From JBIKVP01 sp044356745 (GTDB lineage Bacteria > Pseudomonadota > Alphaproteobacteria > Rhizobiales > Beijerinckiaceae), in the NCBI GenBank assembly GCA_044356745.1, contig JBIKVP010000040.1, positions 1 to 17,926 on the forward strand: DNA of 17,926 nucleotides. Direction: 5' to 3'. The notes under the pieces were generated by a model, which was not told where the DNA came from, made no database searches, and saw nothing but the letters and a program-made list of their open reading frames with translations. The translations under genes were made by a program, and so were the position numbers. Shown here one piece after another: positions 1 through 6,917 of this stretch; position 1 is the first letter of the stretch, and every line of letters starts with the position of its first letter.

Positions 1-59
1 TCGGTGCGGTGGCGTTTCAAAAGCTCCTGACGTTGGTCTGGTTCTAAAAGCGTACCCAT
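1..59 (-). CDS. IS630-family transposase, N-terminal fragment
   Basis: The ATG (complement of 57-59) opens a frame encoding MGTLLEPDQRQELLKRHRTE, cut by the window edge. The pattern of a short leader, L-x-P-x-Q-R-x-E-L and a basic R-H-R segment resembles the start of the helix-turn-helix domain of IS630-family transposases. This is recognition from about 19 residues, with no catalytic residues in view. No strong Shine-Dalgarno sequence precedes the start. The same fragment occurs at the right end. Confidence 0.6.
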   Translation of the reverse strand, partial: MGTLLEPDQRQELLKRHRT

Positions 60-125
60 ACCAAATTGGAATCAAAACAACCTTAATAAAAAGATAACGC
101 CAACTCTTCACTCACGAGGGGTATA
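1..125 (-). mobile_element. IS630-like insertion sequence, 5' end only (left copy)
   Basis: These bases are the exact reverse complement of 17802-17926; the two copies diverge at the next base inward (126 and 17801). The shared segment starts, read outward, with TATACCCCTCGTGAG and includes the start of a transposase frame. IS630/Tc1-type elements insert at TA, and both copies have TATA at the junction, which fits. The rest of the element lies beyond the window. The left copy interrupts an open frame that continues from 126. Confidence 0.75.
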
Positions 126-389
126 GCCAAGAAAATTTATCGTGATTCAACAGAATTAAATAATGATGATAAAAGTTGGAAGATAATAGAAGAATGGTTG
201 GACAAAGGGTTTGAAAATGGCGATATCGTGCTCGAACCTTTGATTGATATGCGTCCTCACCGTGAAGAAAACCGTCTTGCTTTTGATTTACATTTCAGCG
301 TGGGTGAAGAACGAAGAATTTACACAGTTAAACGTGATCAAATGCTCATCACACCCGAGTTTAAAAAGACGTCTCCGAATCTTATGTAA
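126..389 (+). pseudogene. 3' remnant of an unrecognised gene cut by the IS
   Basis: The frame is open from the IS junction and stops at TAA 387-389, leaving about 87 codons beginning AKKIYRDSTELNNDDKSWK. Upstream, inside the IS end, the frame closes at a stop at 87-89, and no ATG in frame follows the junction before the core of the product; the only early alternative is TTG at 198. The remnant is soluble and charged, with no membrane segment. I do not recognise the family. A rho-independent terminator follows at 434-454, which supports this being the true 3' end of a transcription unit. Confidence 0.5.
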
Positions 390-433
390 GTGCAATAAAT
401 ATCAGTCATTCGAAATAAGTACTAGTAAAAATA

Positions 434-454
434 CCCTCTCTCGAGGGCTTTTTT
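434..454 (+). terminator. Rho-independent terminator, probably bidirectional
   Basis: Stem CCCTC (434-438) pairs with GAGGG (443-447) around a 4-base loop, followed by C and six T (449-454). On the opposite strand the same stem is followed by TATTTTT, so it can also end the 474-1121 gene, which is transcribed toward it. Confidence 0.75.
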
Positions 455-473
455 ACGAGAATGTATTTAGAAA

Positions 474-1121
474 TCAAACATCGCGGGATGAACGTGGTGT
501 TACTGACGCGGATAAAGCATTAAACTGATTGTGCATAGCTTGATATGCTTCTTTTTCTTTATCGGGCACAAAAGCTACAATATTACTCTTATCTGTACCC
601 CAAAATTCAAGATGCTGTGCAACCTTCTCATTGACTAAACGTGCAGTTTCATGATCCAATGGAGTAGAGGTTAAATAACCATCAGATCCGATTTGATTCT
701 TTGTGAGATTATCAAGGGCAAGTTGAGCTTGCTCCTGAGAAATAGTTCCTTTCATTAGATTATCTCTAATGTTCATCGTTGCATATACAGCTTGTGTTGC
801 AGCTTTTTCTTTAGGATCATACTCTCCAAGACCTGCATATCTAATATCATTTTGTGTTAATGAAGAAGTATCTTCAATCGCAGCGTTGGCTGCAATTAAT
901 TCAGCATTTTTAAGTACATTTTCATCAAAACCTTGCGCCGCACGTGGTGCTACTGACGGAAAGGCTTTAGGCTCAATGAAACTAGTCTCAACCGATGCAT
1001 ATTTTGCAACTATAGAAGCCTCTGATTGAGCAGCATATTGCTTTAATTTTCCCTCAAGATCACCCAAGATGCCTTTTGCACCATCTTTTACTGTTTTAAC
1101 TACGCCTTCAACTCGTGACAT
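474..1121 (-). CDS. Hypothetical soluble protein, 215 aa
   Basis: The product begins MSRVEGVVKTVKDGAKG. It has no signal peptide or membrane segment and is largely predicted helical, with a lysine-rich amphipathic N-terminus (residues 1-35) and an Ala/Asn/Gln-rich middle. I recognise no family. The start is well supported: on the coding strand GAGGAG lies six bases before the ATG. A TTGACA hexamer sits about 50 bp upstream (1170-1175), and the bidirectional terminator at 434-454 lies just past the stop. It stands alone on the minus strand between the IS-cut gene and the divergent malyl-CoA lyase. The good ribosome-binding site and terminator argue for a real gene; function is unknown. Confidence 0.75.
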   Translation of the reverse strand: MSRVEGVVKTVKDGAKGILGDLEGKLKQYAAQSEASIVAKYASVETSFIEPKAFPSVAPRAAQGFDENVLKNAELIAANAAIEDTSSLTQNDIRYAGLGEYDPKEKAATQAVYATMNIRDNLMKGTISQEQAQLALDNLTKNQIGSDGYLTSTPLDHETARLVNEKVAQHLEFWGTDKSNIVAFVPDKEKEAYQAMHNQFNALSASVTPRSSRDV

Positions 1122-1146
1122 TTTTTTCTCCTCATTATTTGATTAA

Positions 1147-1175
1147 CCACTAGTTTTAAAATCATTCAATGTCAA
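1147..1175 (-). promoter_or_regulatory. Candidate promoter for the 215-aa gene
   Basis: On the minus strand a perfect -35 TTGACA (complement of 1170-1175) is followed after 17 bp by a weak -10 TAGTGG (complement of 1147-1152). The surroundings are very AT-rich. The -35 and spacing are good and the -10 is poor. Confidence 0.4.
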
Positions 1176-1258
1176 ACCGAATTAAATAATTTTTAATTAT
1201 ATTTTATCGCGCGTTGATTACTCACCTTTTGATAACTGAGATTATGCTAAGAGGTTTT

Positions 1259-1263
1259 AGGAG
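1259..1263 (+). promoter_or_regulatory. Shine-Dalgarno that sets the lyase start
   Basis: AGGAG, seven bases before ATG 1271 and one base before the in-frame ATG 1265. The spacing decides for 1271. Confidence 0.7.
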
Positions 1264-1270
1264 TATGATT

Positions 1271-2290
1271 ATGACCTCACCACGCCGCTTTTTTCAGTCG
1301 CTCGCATTAGGAGCCCCCTTGCCGCTTCATGAATTGCCGACACGGTTAGAGCGCATGATCCACTTTATTCCACCGCATAATGAGAAAGTGCGCGCGAAAA
1401 TTGGCGAACTCATTCCTCAAGTCGATGTCATTCTTGGCAATCTAGAAGACGCTGTGCCCATTGAAGCAAAAGAAGCTGCCCGTCATGGATTTATCGCTCT
1501 TGCACAAGAGCATGATTTTGGCGCAACAGGCTTGTGGACGCGCGTCAATGCGCTTGATAGCCCTTGGTTTCTCGATGATGTTATGCAGATTGTTGGCGCT
1601 GTAGGACACAAGCTTGATGTGATCATGCTCCCGAAAATTGAAGATGTGGCAGACATTCATTATGTGGATCGTTTGCTCGCTCAGCTCGAAGCGCGGCATA
1701 ACCTCACAAAACCAATTCTTGTTCATGCGATTTTAGAGACAGCACGAGGCGTTTCACAGGTTGAGGCGTTAGCAAGCTGCTCACCGCGTTTACATGGCAT
1801 GAGTTTAGGGCCTGCTGATTTGGCAGCATCACGCGGCATGAAAACCACGCGTGTCGGTGGTGGACACCCTGAATATAAAGTCATCACCGATCCAACAGCG
1901 GATCAAGGGGCTCGAGCCACCGCACAACAAGATTTATGGCATTATACGATTGCGCGTATGGTTGATGCGTGCATGAGCAATGGCATTAAACCGTTTTATG
2001 GGCCGTTTGGCGATTTTTCTGATAGTGCAGCGTGTGAAGTGCAATTTCGCAACGCTTTCCTGATGGGGTGCGTTGGAACATGGACGCTTCACCCCTCACA
2101 AATTGCAATTGCAAAGCAGGTTTTTGCCCCTGATGCGCAGGAAGTCGCTTTTGCCCGCCGTATTTTAGAGGCGATGCCCAATGGCTCGGGCGCTGTAATG
2201 ATCGACGGCAAAATGCAAGATGATGCGACGTGGAAACAAGCCAAAGTCATGGTTGATTTGGCTGATTTGATTGATCAGAGACCGCTATAG
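1271..2290 (+). CDS. mclA: Malyl-CoA lyase-like CoA-ester lyase (HpcH/HpaI family)
   Basis: Predicted cytoplasmic Mg-dependent lyase that cleaves malyl-CoA (or beta-methylmalyl-CoA) to glyoxylate and an acyl-CoA, or runs in reverse. The 339-residue product carries the family's landmarks: NLEDA at 57-61, a conserved Arg at 91, the likely metal-binding Glu156 in ILET and Asp183 in GPADLAASR, GPFGDFSD at 244-251 and HPSQI at 274-278. It matches from memory the rhizobial CoA-ester lyase that starts RRFF and contains TTRVGGGHP. The start at 1271 is chosen because AGGAG (1259-1263) is seven bases away; the ATG at 1265 is too close and upstream starts have no ribosome-binding site. Whether the substrate is malyl-CoA, citramalyl-CoA or a thioester for hydrolysis cannot be told from sequence. 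Neighbours give no pathway context. Confidence 0.88.
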   Translation: MTSPRRFFQSLALGAPLPLHELPTRLERMIHFIPPHNEKVRAKIGELIPQVDVILGNLEDAVPIEAKEAARHGFIALAQEHDFGATGLWTRVNALDSPWFLDDVMQIVGAVGHKLDVIMLPKIEDVADIHYVDRLLAQLEARHNLTKPILVHAILETARGVSQVEALASCSPRLHGMSLGPADLAASRGMKTTRVGGGHPEYKVITDPTADQGARATAQQDLWHYTIARMVDACMSNGIKPFYGPFGDFSDSAACEVQFRNAFLMGCVGTWTLHPSQIAIAKQVFAPDAQEVAFARRILEAMPNGSGAVMIDGKMQDDATWKQAKVMVDLADLIDQRPL

Positions 2291-2299
2291 CCGAATAGT

Positions 2300-2821
2300 T
2301 TAGTGCTCTATTTGCTCCATCAGCTCTAGGGCTGAATTGGAGTAATGCCGAGCGCTATTGGATTGGCTGGCTGACTGCACGAGAGAATCCTCTAAATATT
2401 CTTGATCCATATTCTGTGTTACTATTTCAACCCCTGTAGCGGGATACGTACTTTGCGCCGCTTCTCCTGGGGGAGAATCAGGATAAAGACTATAAGTCTC
2501 CTTTGTTGATGAAACAGAAACTTGAGCCAGTTCATCCATAATGTTGTCAGCATCTCTCAAACTTTTTCCTGCTTCTATGAGCTGCCCCACCGCGCCATTC
2601 GCATCGGAAGATGGACGCTCGGAAAGTTCATTGATCATTGCATTGAGGGCGTTGCCGTTGATATCTCCATTTTCAGGAATTTCTAGATCGCCAATATTAC
2701 GCCCTGATTGGCGCTCATATTCATCGACTGCGCGATTAAAGACCTTTGCAGAATCTGCAACACGACCGCGCCCAATATCAATTCTATCTGATAACTCTTG
2801 CCCCCTTACGCGATCAGACAT
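2300..2821 (-). CDS. Hypothetical acidic soluble protein, 173 aa
   Basis: The product begins MSDRVRGQELSDRID and ends ELMEQIEH. It has no signal peptide and no membrane segment, is acidic, and is rich in Ser, Asn and Asp. A short segment NGDINGNALNAMINEL (residues 51-66) faintly resembles a calcium-loop-plus-helix, but too weakly to call. AGGAG lies four bases before the ATG on the coding strand, and the upstream 100 bp are extremely AT-rich. It ends 9 bp from the convergent lyase gene. I do not recognise a family. The ribosome-binding site, uninterrupted frame and typical amino-acid composition make it a likely real gene. Confidence 0.7.
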   Translation of the reverse strand: MSDRVRGQELSDRIDIGRGRVADSAKVFNRAVDEYERQSGRNIGDLEIPENGDINGNALNAMINELSERPSSDANGAVGQLIEAGKSLRDADNIMDELAQVSVSSTKETYSLYPDSPPGEAAQSTYPATGVEIVTQNMDQEYLEDSLVQSASQSNSARHYSNSALELMEQIEH

Positions 2822-2958
2822 CTCTCTCTCCTATTTTATAATAAAATATATATATAATTTAGGACAACGCCCCAATTTAATAAAAAGCAAGATAAATTTA
2901 ATAATCTAAAATTATAATAAATTTAAAAAATTATAAACTTTATAAAGTCTTGTTATTA

Positions 2959-3084
2959 TGGAGTGTGAAAATGGGCTGGTTACAAAGGCAGGAACCACAG
3001 GGAAACAAAGGTTCGCGAAGCGACTTACCCTGTAATGACAGATGACGATCCAGCATATGAACCACAAGCTGTCATGACTCTCCA
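2959..3084 (+). ncRNA. Possible structured RNA with four-way-junction fold
   Basis: Four helices can form in order. A closing stem pairs TGGAG (2959-2963) with CTCCA (3080-3084). Arm 1 pairs TGGTT (2977-2981) with AACCA (2993-2997). Arm 2 pairs ACAGGG (2997-3002) with CCCTGT (3028-3033) and encloses TCGC-GAA-GCGA (3013-3023). Arm 3 pairs ATGACAG (3035-3041) with CTGTCAT (3069-3075). One base, 2997, is claimed by both arm 1 and arm 2. There is no terminator at its end. It could be an independent small RNA or the leader of proS. I match it to no known RNA family; helices this short can arise by chance. Confidence 0.3.
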
Positions 3085-3098
3085 CTAACGCAAGCAAT

Positions 3099-3127
3099 TT
3101 GACCTCTTCAACGCACAAGAGTATGTG
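3099..3127 (+). promoter_or_regulatory. Candidate proS promoter
   Basis: TTGACC (3099-3104), a 17-bp spacer and TATGTG (3122-3127) precede proS by about 70 bp. The -35 is good and the -10 moderate. Confidence 0.35.
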
Positions 3128-3194
3128 TGCATGAATCCTGTAAACTTGTCTCAATCGTCACTATTTTGAGAACTTTGCCCACCTTGAGGATACA

Positions 3195-4517
3195 ATGCGC
3201 CTGAGCCGTTATTTTCTGCCCACACTTAAAGAAACGCCCAAAGAAGCGGAGATCATTTCGCATCGCCTGATGCTGCGTGCGGGTTTGATCCGCCAGCAAG
3301 CCGCTGGAAGTTATACGTGGTTGCCGCTTGGTTTAAAGGTGCTCAGCAAAATCAACGCCATTATCCGTGAAGAGCAAAACAGAGCCGGCGCAATTGAATT
3401 GCTGATGCCCACCCTTCAAAGTGCGGATTTATGGCGCGAGTCAGGGCGTTATGAAGCCTATGGAAAAGAGATGCTGCGCATGAAGGATCGCCATGAGCGC
3501 GATTTGCTTTATGGCCCGACCAATGAAGAGATGATCACCGACGTGTTTCGCGCGTTTGTGCGCTCGTATAAAGATTTGCCGCTCAATCTCTATCATATTC
3601 AGTGGAAATTCCGCGATGAGGTGCGTCCGCGTTTTGGTGTGATGCGTTCGCGTGAGTTTCTCATGAAAGATGCCTATTCGTTTGATGTGGATGAAGCAGG
3701 TGCGCGACATGCCTATAACCGCATGTTTATCGCTTATTTGCGCACGTTTGCGCGAATGGGACTTCAGGCTATTCCAATGCGTGCTGATACGGGGCCTATT
3801 GGCGGCGATTTAAGCCACGAATTTATTATTCTGGCTTCCACGGGTGAAAGCGAAGTTTATTGTCATAAGGATTATCTGAGCTACCCTATTCCAGATGAGC
3901 ATACCAACTTTGAGGATGTCGCGGGGCTTCAAACGCTTGTCAAAAGCTGGACATCACTTTACGCGGCAACATCAGAAATTCATGACGAAAATGCTTATAA
4001 CGCTCTGTCTGAAAACGATAAAGTCGCCGCCCGTGGCATTGAAGTGGGGCACATTTTTTACTTCGGGACAAAGTATTCTGACGCAATGAAAGCACATGTT
4101 ACAGGTTCTGATGGTGTTGATAAGCCCGTTCACATGGGATCGTATGGTATTGGTCCCTCACGCCTTGTCGCAGCAATTATCGAAGCATCCCACGATGAGA
4201 ACGGAATCATCTGGCCAGCATCCATTGCGCCATTTGATGTCTCAATTCTCAATCTTAAAGCGGGTGATCCCATGTGCGATACAGCATGTGAGACACTCTA
4301 TCAGCAGCTGACAGCGGCCGGTAAGGATGTGCTTTATGACGATAGGGACGAGCGCCCCGGTGCAAAATTCTCAACACATGATTTGATTGGGATTCCATTC
4401 CAAATTGTGGTTGGCCCTAAAGGATTAGCTGAGGGACAAGTCGAAATTAAAACACGTGCTTCAGGCGAGCGACGGGTTGTTAAAATCGAGGATGTGCATA
4501 CAGCTTTAACAATGTGA
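3195..4517 (+). CDS. proS: Prolyl-tRNA synthetase, short alphaproteobacterial form
   Basis: Charges tRNA-Pro with proline in the cytoplasm. The 440-residue product is a class II synthetase: motif 1 around residues 38-62, TNEE at 109-112, motif 2 FRDEVRPRFG with following Arg at 139-155, motif 3 GSYGIGPSR at 315-323, and a C-terminal anticodon-binding domain from about 346. The roughly 180-residue editing insertion found between motifs 2 and 3 of the E. coli enzyme is absent, as is usual in alphaproteobacteria, where free-standing editing proteins can take over that role. GAGG six bases before the ATG and the typical start MRLSRYFLPTLKETP support this start. It converges on ybaB. No rho-independent terminator is clear after the stop. 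Confidence 0.97.
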   Translation: MRLSRYFLPTLKETPKEAEIISHRLMLRAGLIRQQAAGSYTWLPLGLKVLSKINAIIREEQNRAGAIELLMPTLQSADLWRESGRYEAYGKEMLRMKDRHERDLLYGPTNEEMITDVFRAFVRSYKDLPLNLYHIQWKFRDEVRPRFGVMRSREFLMKDAYSFDVDEAGARHAYNRMFIAYLRTFARMGLQAIPMRADTGPIGGDLSHEFIILASTGESEVYCHKDYLSYPIPDEHTNFEDVAGLQTLVKSWTSLYAATSEIHDENAYNALSENDKVAARGIEVGHIFYFGTKYSDAMKAHVTGSDGVDKPVHMGSYGIGPSRLVAAIIEASHDENGIIWPASIAPFDVSILNLKAGDPMCDTACETLYQQLTAAGKDVLYDDRDERPGAKFSTHDLIGIPFQIVVGPKGLAEGQVEIKTRASGERRVVKIEDVHTALTM

Positions 4518-4527
4518 TTGTTTGATA

Positions 4528-4553
4528 TTAGGAAGGTAGCATTACCAGCCTAA
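4528..4553. other. Hairpin between convergent proS and ybaB
   Basis: TTAGG (4528-4532) pairs with CCTAA (4549-4553) and GGTA (4535-4538) with TACC (4543-4546) around a 4-base loop. An A-run, not a T-run, follows on the plus strand, and a T-run precedes it on the minus strand, so it is not a canonical terminator in either direction. It may still mark transcript ends. Confidence 0.35.
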
Positions 4554-4585
4554 AAAAAGATATGTTAGCTAAGTAGCCCTTAATT

Positions 4586-4921
4586 TTAAAATGGCAATTT
4601 AAACCCTTCGGGCAGCGGCAAGCCTTTTGTAATATCCTGCATCCGCTCTTGGGTGACCCGTTCGGAACGAACGCGTGCATCATTCATGGCTGCAACGATC
4701 AAATCTTCGAGAATTTCAACTTCATCGGCATTCATTAATGCAGGATCAATTTTAACAGCTTTCACATTGCCACGAACAGAAACACGGATGCTCACCGCTC
4801 CGCCCCCCGATGTGCCCTCTACCTCAACCGATTCAAGCTCTTGTTGCATCGCCGCCATTTTTTGCTGCATGGCCTCGGCTTGCTCCTGAGCTTTTTTCAT
4901 TAACCCCATGAAATCACGCAT
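4586..4921 (-). CDS. ybaB: YbaB/EbfC family nucleoid-associated protein
   Basis: Small dimeric DNA-binding protein of the YbaB/EbfC family, 111 residues, the usual size. An N-terminal Met/Gln-rich coiled coil (about 3-32) precedes the beta-sheet core with GTSGGGAVSIRVSVRGNVK (36-54) and the conserved EILEDLIVAAMNDA (68-81). The ATG overlaps the dnaX stop by one base (TAATG), so the two are translationally coupled. In many bacteria recR comes next in this operon; here the operon ends at ybaB and the convergent proS follows. Confidence 0.95.
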   Translation of the reverse strand: MRDFMGLMKKAQEQAEAMQQKMAAMQQELESVEVEGTSGGGAVSIRVSVRGNVKAVKIDPALMNADEVEILEDLIVAAMNDARVRSERVTQERMQDITKGLPLPEGFKLPF

Positions 4922-6828
4922 TAAAAATCTCCCACATCATCATTAGATAAAACGTCAAAATCGGTTATCTGTTCATTGTGTTGCAAAATATCAGCCAATG
5001 TCTCTATGGCAGGCTCTTCTGCTACAGGTGTCTCTATAACAGGTGTCATGGAAACAATCTTTGCATCAGGAAACGTATTTAACACCGCCTGAACAAGCGG
5101 ATGCGATTCAACCTGTTTTCTAAGAGTGCTTTCTTGCGCTTTTTCCTGCTCTTCAAGGGTGGGCGCACCATCTTGCGATGATACTGCAACCATCCAGCGC
5201 CGCCCCGTCCAATCCTGAAGCTTACGTGATAACTCTTGTGCCAGCATACGCGAGCCGCTTGGCATAAGCGCAAATTCAAATACGCCATCATCCAGACGCA
5301 CAGGGCGTACATCTTTTTTCAACGCTGTTTGAAGCGAAATATCGCGCTTTTCTGCGGCAAGAGCGACAAGATCATGAAAGGTGCGCAGAACAACAGACGC
5401 TTGCAGCTGCACTTGCGGAGCGATTTGTGATAAAGCACGAGCCACGGCCTGACCTGAACCACCTGAACCATGCACGGTATGAGACATCATCACAGGTTGA
5501 AACGATTCTGACGATGCATTGATTGAAGCAGGCACGCGAGTAGCATGATCACTTCCGCTTCCCCCCTGCGCGGATGAGGGCATCCCGCGCCGATCAGCAC
5601 CAGACGTTTGCCCGTCGCGCACACGGCGCATCACCTCGTCTAAGGGTGGCAAATCAGCCATGTACGCGAGGCGAACCAGCGCCATTTCCGCCGCCGCTAA
5701 CGGGCGCGACGCCATCTGCACTTCAGGAATGGCTTTAAGGATCATCTGCCAAGCTTGCGAAAGGACACGCACTGATAGTCGTGTTGCGCAATCTTTACCG
5801 CGCACTTTTTCAACTTCGCTTAAAGCAGCATCTTCAATGGCTTGTGGAATAATTTTAAGACGCGTAATGAGGTGAATAAACTCCGCTAGATCAATCATGA
5901 GCTGGGCAGGATCAGCCCCCACCGCATAAAGATCACGCACCATCGTGAGGGCTTGAGGCATGTGCCCTGCTAAAACCGCTTCCGCTAAATCAATGATGCG
6001 TGTGCGATCTGCCAAACCCATCATATCTTGAACTGTGGTCGTGCTTACATGCCCTGAACCGTGCGCAATCGCCTGATCTAAGAGCGAGAGGGAATCGCGC
6101 ACCGAGCCTTCAGACGCACGGGCGATGAGCGCGAGCGCTTCATCATCCGCTGTCACCTGTTCTTTATCGCAAATACTGCGCAGATGCTGAACCAAGCGCC
6201 CTGCATCGACACGGCGCAGATCAAACCGTTGGCAACGCGATAAAATCGTGATCGGAACCTTGCGAATTTCGGTAGTCGCAAAGATAAATTTGGCGTGCGG
6301 AGGCGGCTCTTCCAACGTTTTGAGAAACGCATTGAACGCACTCGTTGAGAGCATATGGACCTCGTCAACGATGTAGACTTTCACCCGCGCATATACGGGC
6401 GCATAACGCACCGTATCATTGATCTGGCGAATGTTTTCAACGCCGTTGTTGGAGGCCGCATCAATCTCAAGCACATCAATATGCCGCCCTTCGATGATCG
6501 CCTCGCAATGCGTGCCAAGCTTTGGCATATCCACAGTGGCGTGATCAATGCCCTCTGATGTTTGATAATTGAGCGCACGGGCGAGAATACGCGCTGTTGT
6601 GGTTTTGCCCACACCGCGCACCCCTGTGAGCATCCATGCCTGGGGAATGCGCCCTGTTTCAAACGCATTACGCAAGGTACGCACCATGTGCTCCTGACCG
6701 ATAAGATCAGCAAATGTGCTGGGGCGATATTTGCGTGCCAGAACACGATAAGGCGTTGAGGCCGCAGCGCTTTGAGGCGCAATAACGGGCAGTGCCTCAC
6801 CAAACAGGGATTGTTCTGTCTCTGCCAC
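4921..6828 (-). CDS. dnaX: DNA polymerase III subunit gamma/tau
   Basis: AAA+ ATPase of the clamp loader, which opens the sliding clamp and, through tau, links polymerase cores to the helicase. The 635-residue product has PYRVLARKYRP at 26-36, Walker A GVRGVGKT at 69-76, Walker B DEVH at 155-158 and the SRC arginine-finger motif at 197-199, followed by a long variable C-terminal tau part. The four-cysteine zinc module of the E. coli protein is missing; only Cys108 remains, in GTHCEAIIEGRH, which I recall as the usual rhizobial form. The start is GTG at 6828, with AAGG eight bases upstream. An AAAAAAG tract occurs at codons 504-505, but far downstream of where gamma normally ends. Overlaps ybaB by one base. 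Confidence 0.97.
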   Translation of the reverse strand: MAETEQSLFGEALPVIAPQSAAASTPYRVLARKYRPSTFADLIGQEHMVRTLRNAFETGRIPQAWMLTGVRGVGKTTTARILARALNYQTSEGIDHATVDMPKLGTHCEAIIEGRHIDVLEIDAASNNGVENIRQINDTVRYAPVYARVKVYIVDEVHMLSTSAFNAFLKTLEEPPPHAKFIFATTEIRKVPITILSRCQRFDLRRVDAGRLVQHLRSICDKEQVTADDEALALIARASEGSVRDSLSLLDQAIAHGSGHVSTTTVQDMMGLADRTRIIDLAEAVLAGHMPQALTMVRDLYAVGADPAQLMIDLAEFIHLITRLKIIPQAIEDAALSEVEKVRGKDCATRLSVRVLSQAWQMILKAIPEVQMASRPLAAAEMALVRLAYMADLPPLDEVMRRVRDGQTSGADRRGMPSSAQGGSGSDHATRVPASINASSESFQPVMMSHTVHGSGGSGQAVARALSQIAPQVQLQASVVLRTFHDLVALAAEKRDISLQTALKKDVRPVRLDDGVFEFALMPSGSRMLAQELSRKLQDWTGRRWMVAVSSQDGAPTLEEQEKAQESTLRKQVESHPLVQAVLNTFPDAKIVSMTPVIETPVAEEPAIETLADILQHNEQITDFDVLSNDDVGDF

Positions 6829-6917
6829 GTTTTACGCCTTTGAATGATCTTGCCTACAAGTGACCTTGATGGGTGATATGGTTTAGCGTCTTTTTATTCG
6901 GAAAAGCAAGTTTCGTC

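Larger units (their letters stand above)
2822..3194. other. Intergenic region before proS
   Basis: From 2822 to about 2950 the sequence is almost entirely A and T and probably holds the promoter of the divergent 173-aa gene, though no hexamer pair is convincing. From about 2957 base composition changes abruptly to balanced, and the possible structured RNA at 2959-3084 begins. A candidate proS promoter follows at 3099-3127. Open frames here on the minus strand lack ribosome-binding sites and family resemblance, and I do not call them genes. Confidence 0.5.

Noticed and set aside
244..528. 94-codon plus-strand frame overlapping the IS-cut remnant
   Set aside because: It runs through the terminator hairpin at 434-454 and into the 3' end of the minus-strand gene; it has no start signal and is a chance frame.
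769..1029. Plus-strand frame opposite the 215-aa gene
   Set aside because: Antisense shadow with no ribosome-binding site; the minus-strand gene has start, promoter and terminator signals.
1214..1270. Longer N-terminus for the malyl-CoA lyase
   Set aside because: The extra residues are not family-like, and the only good Shine-Dalgarno sequence fits ATG 1271.
2912..3154. 80-codon minus-strand frame in the proS upstream gap
   Set aside because: No ribosome-binding site, odd composition, and overlap with the possible structured RNA and the proS promoter region.
4528..4553. Hairpin after proS as a rho-independent terminator
   Set aside because: The run that follows on the plus strand is A rather than T, and the minus strand has its T-run before the stem.
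5313..5319. AAAAAAG slippery tract in dnaX that could give gamma by frameshift
   Set aside because: A -1 shift would stop within nine codons, but at about residue 513, well past where gamma ends, and the in-frame phase AAA AAA G differs from the E. coli A AAA AAG. No strong downstream stem was evident by eye.
6490..6570. Loss of the zinc-binding cysteines in DnaX
   Set aside because: Only Cys108 remains, but I recall the same replacement in rhizobial DnaX proteins, so it is a clade trait rather than damage.
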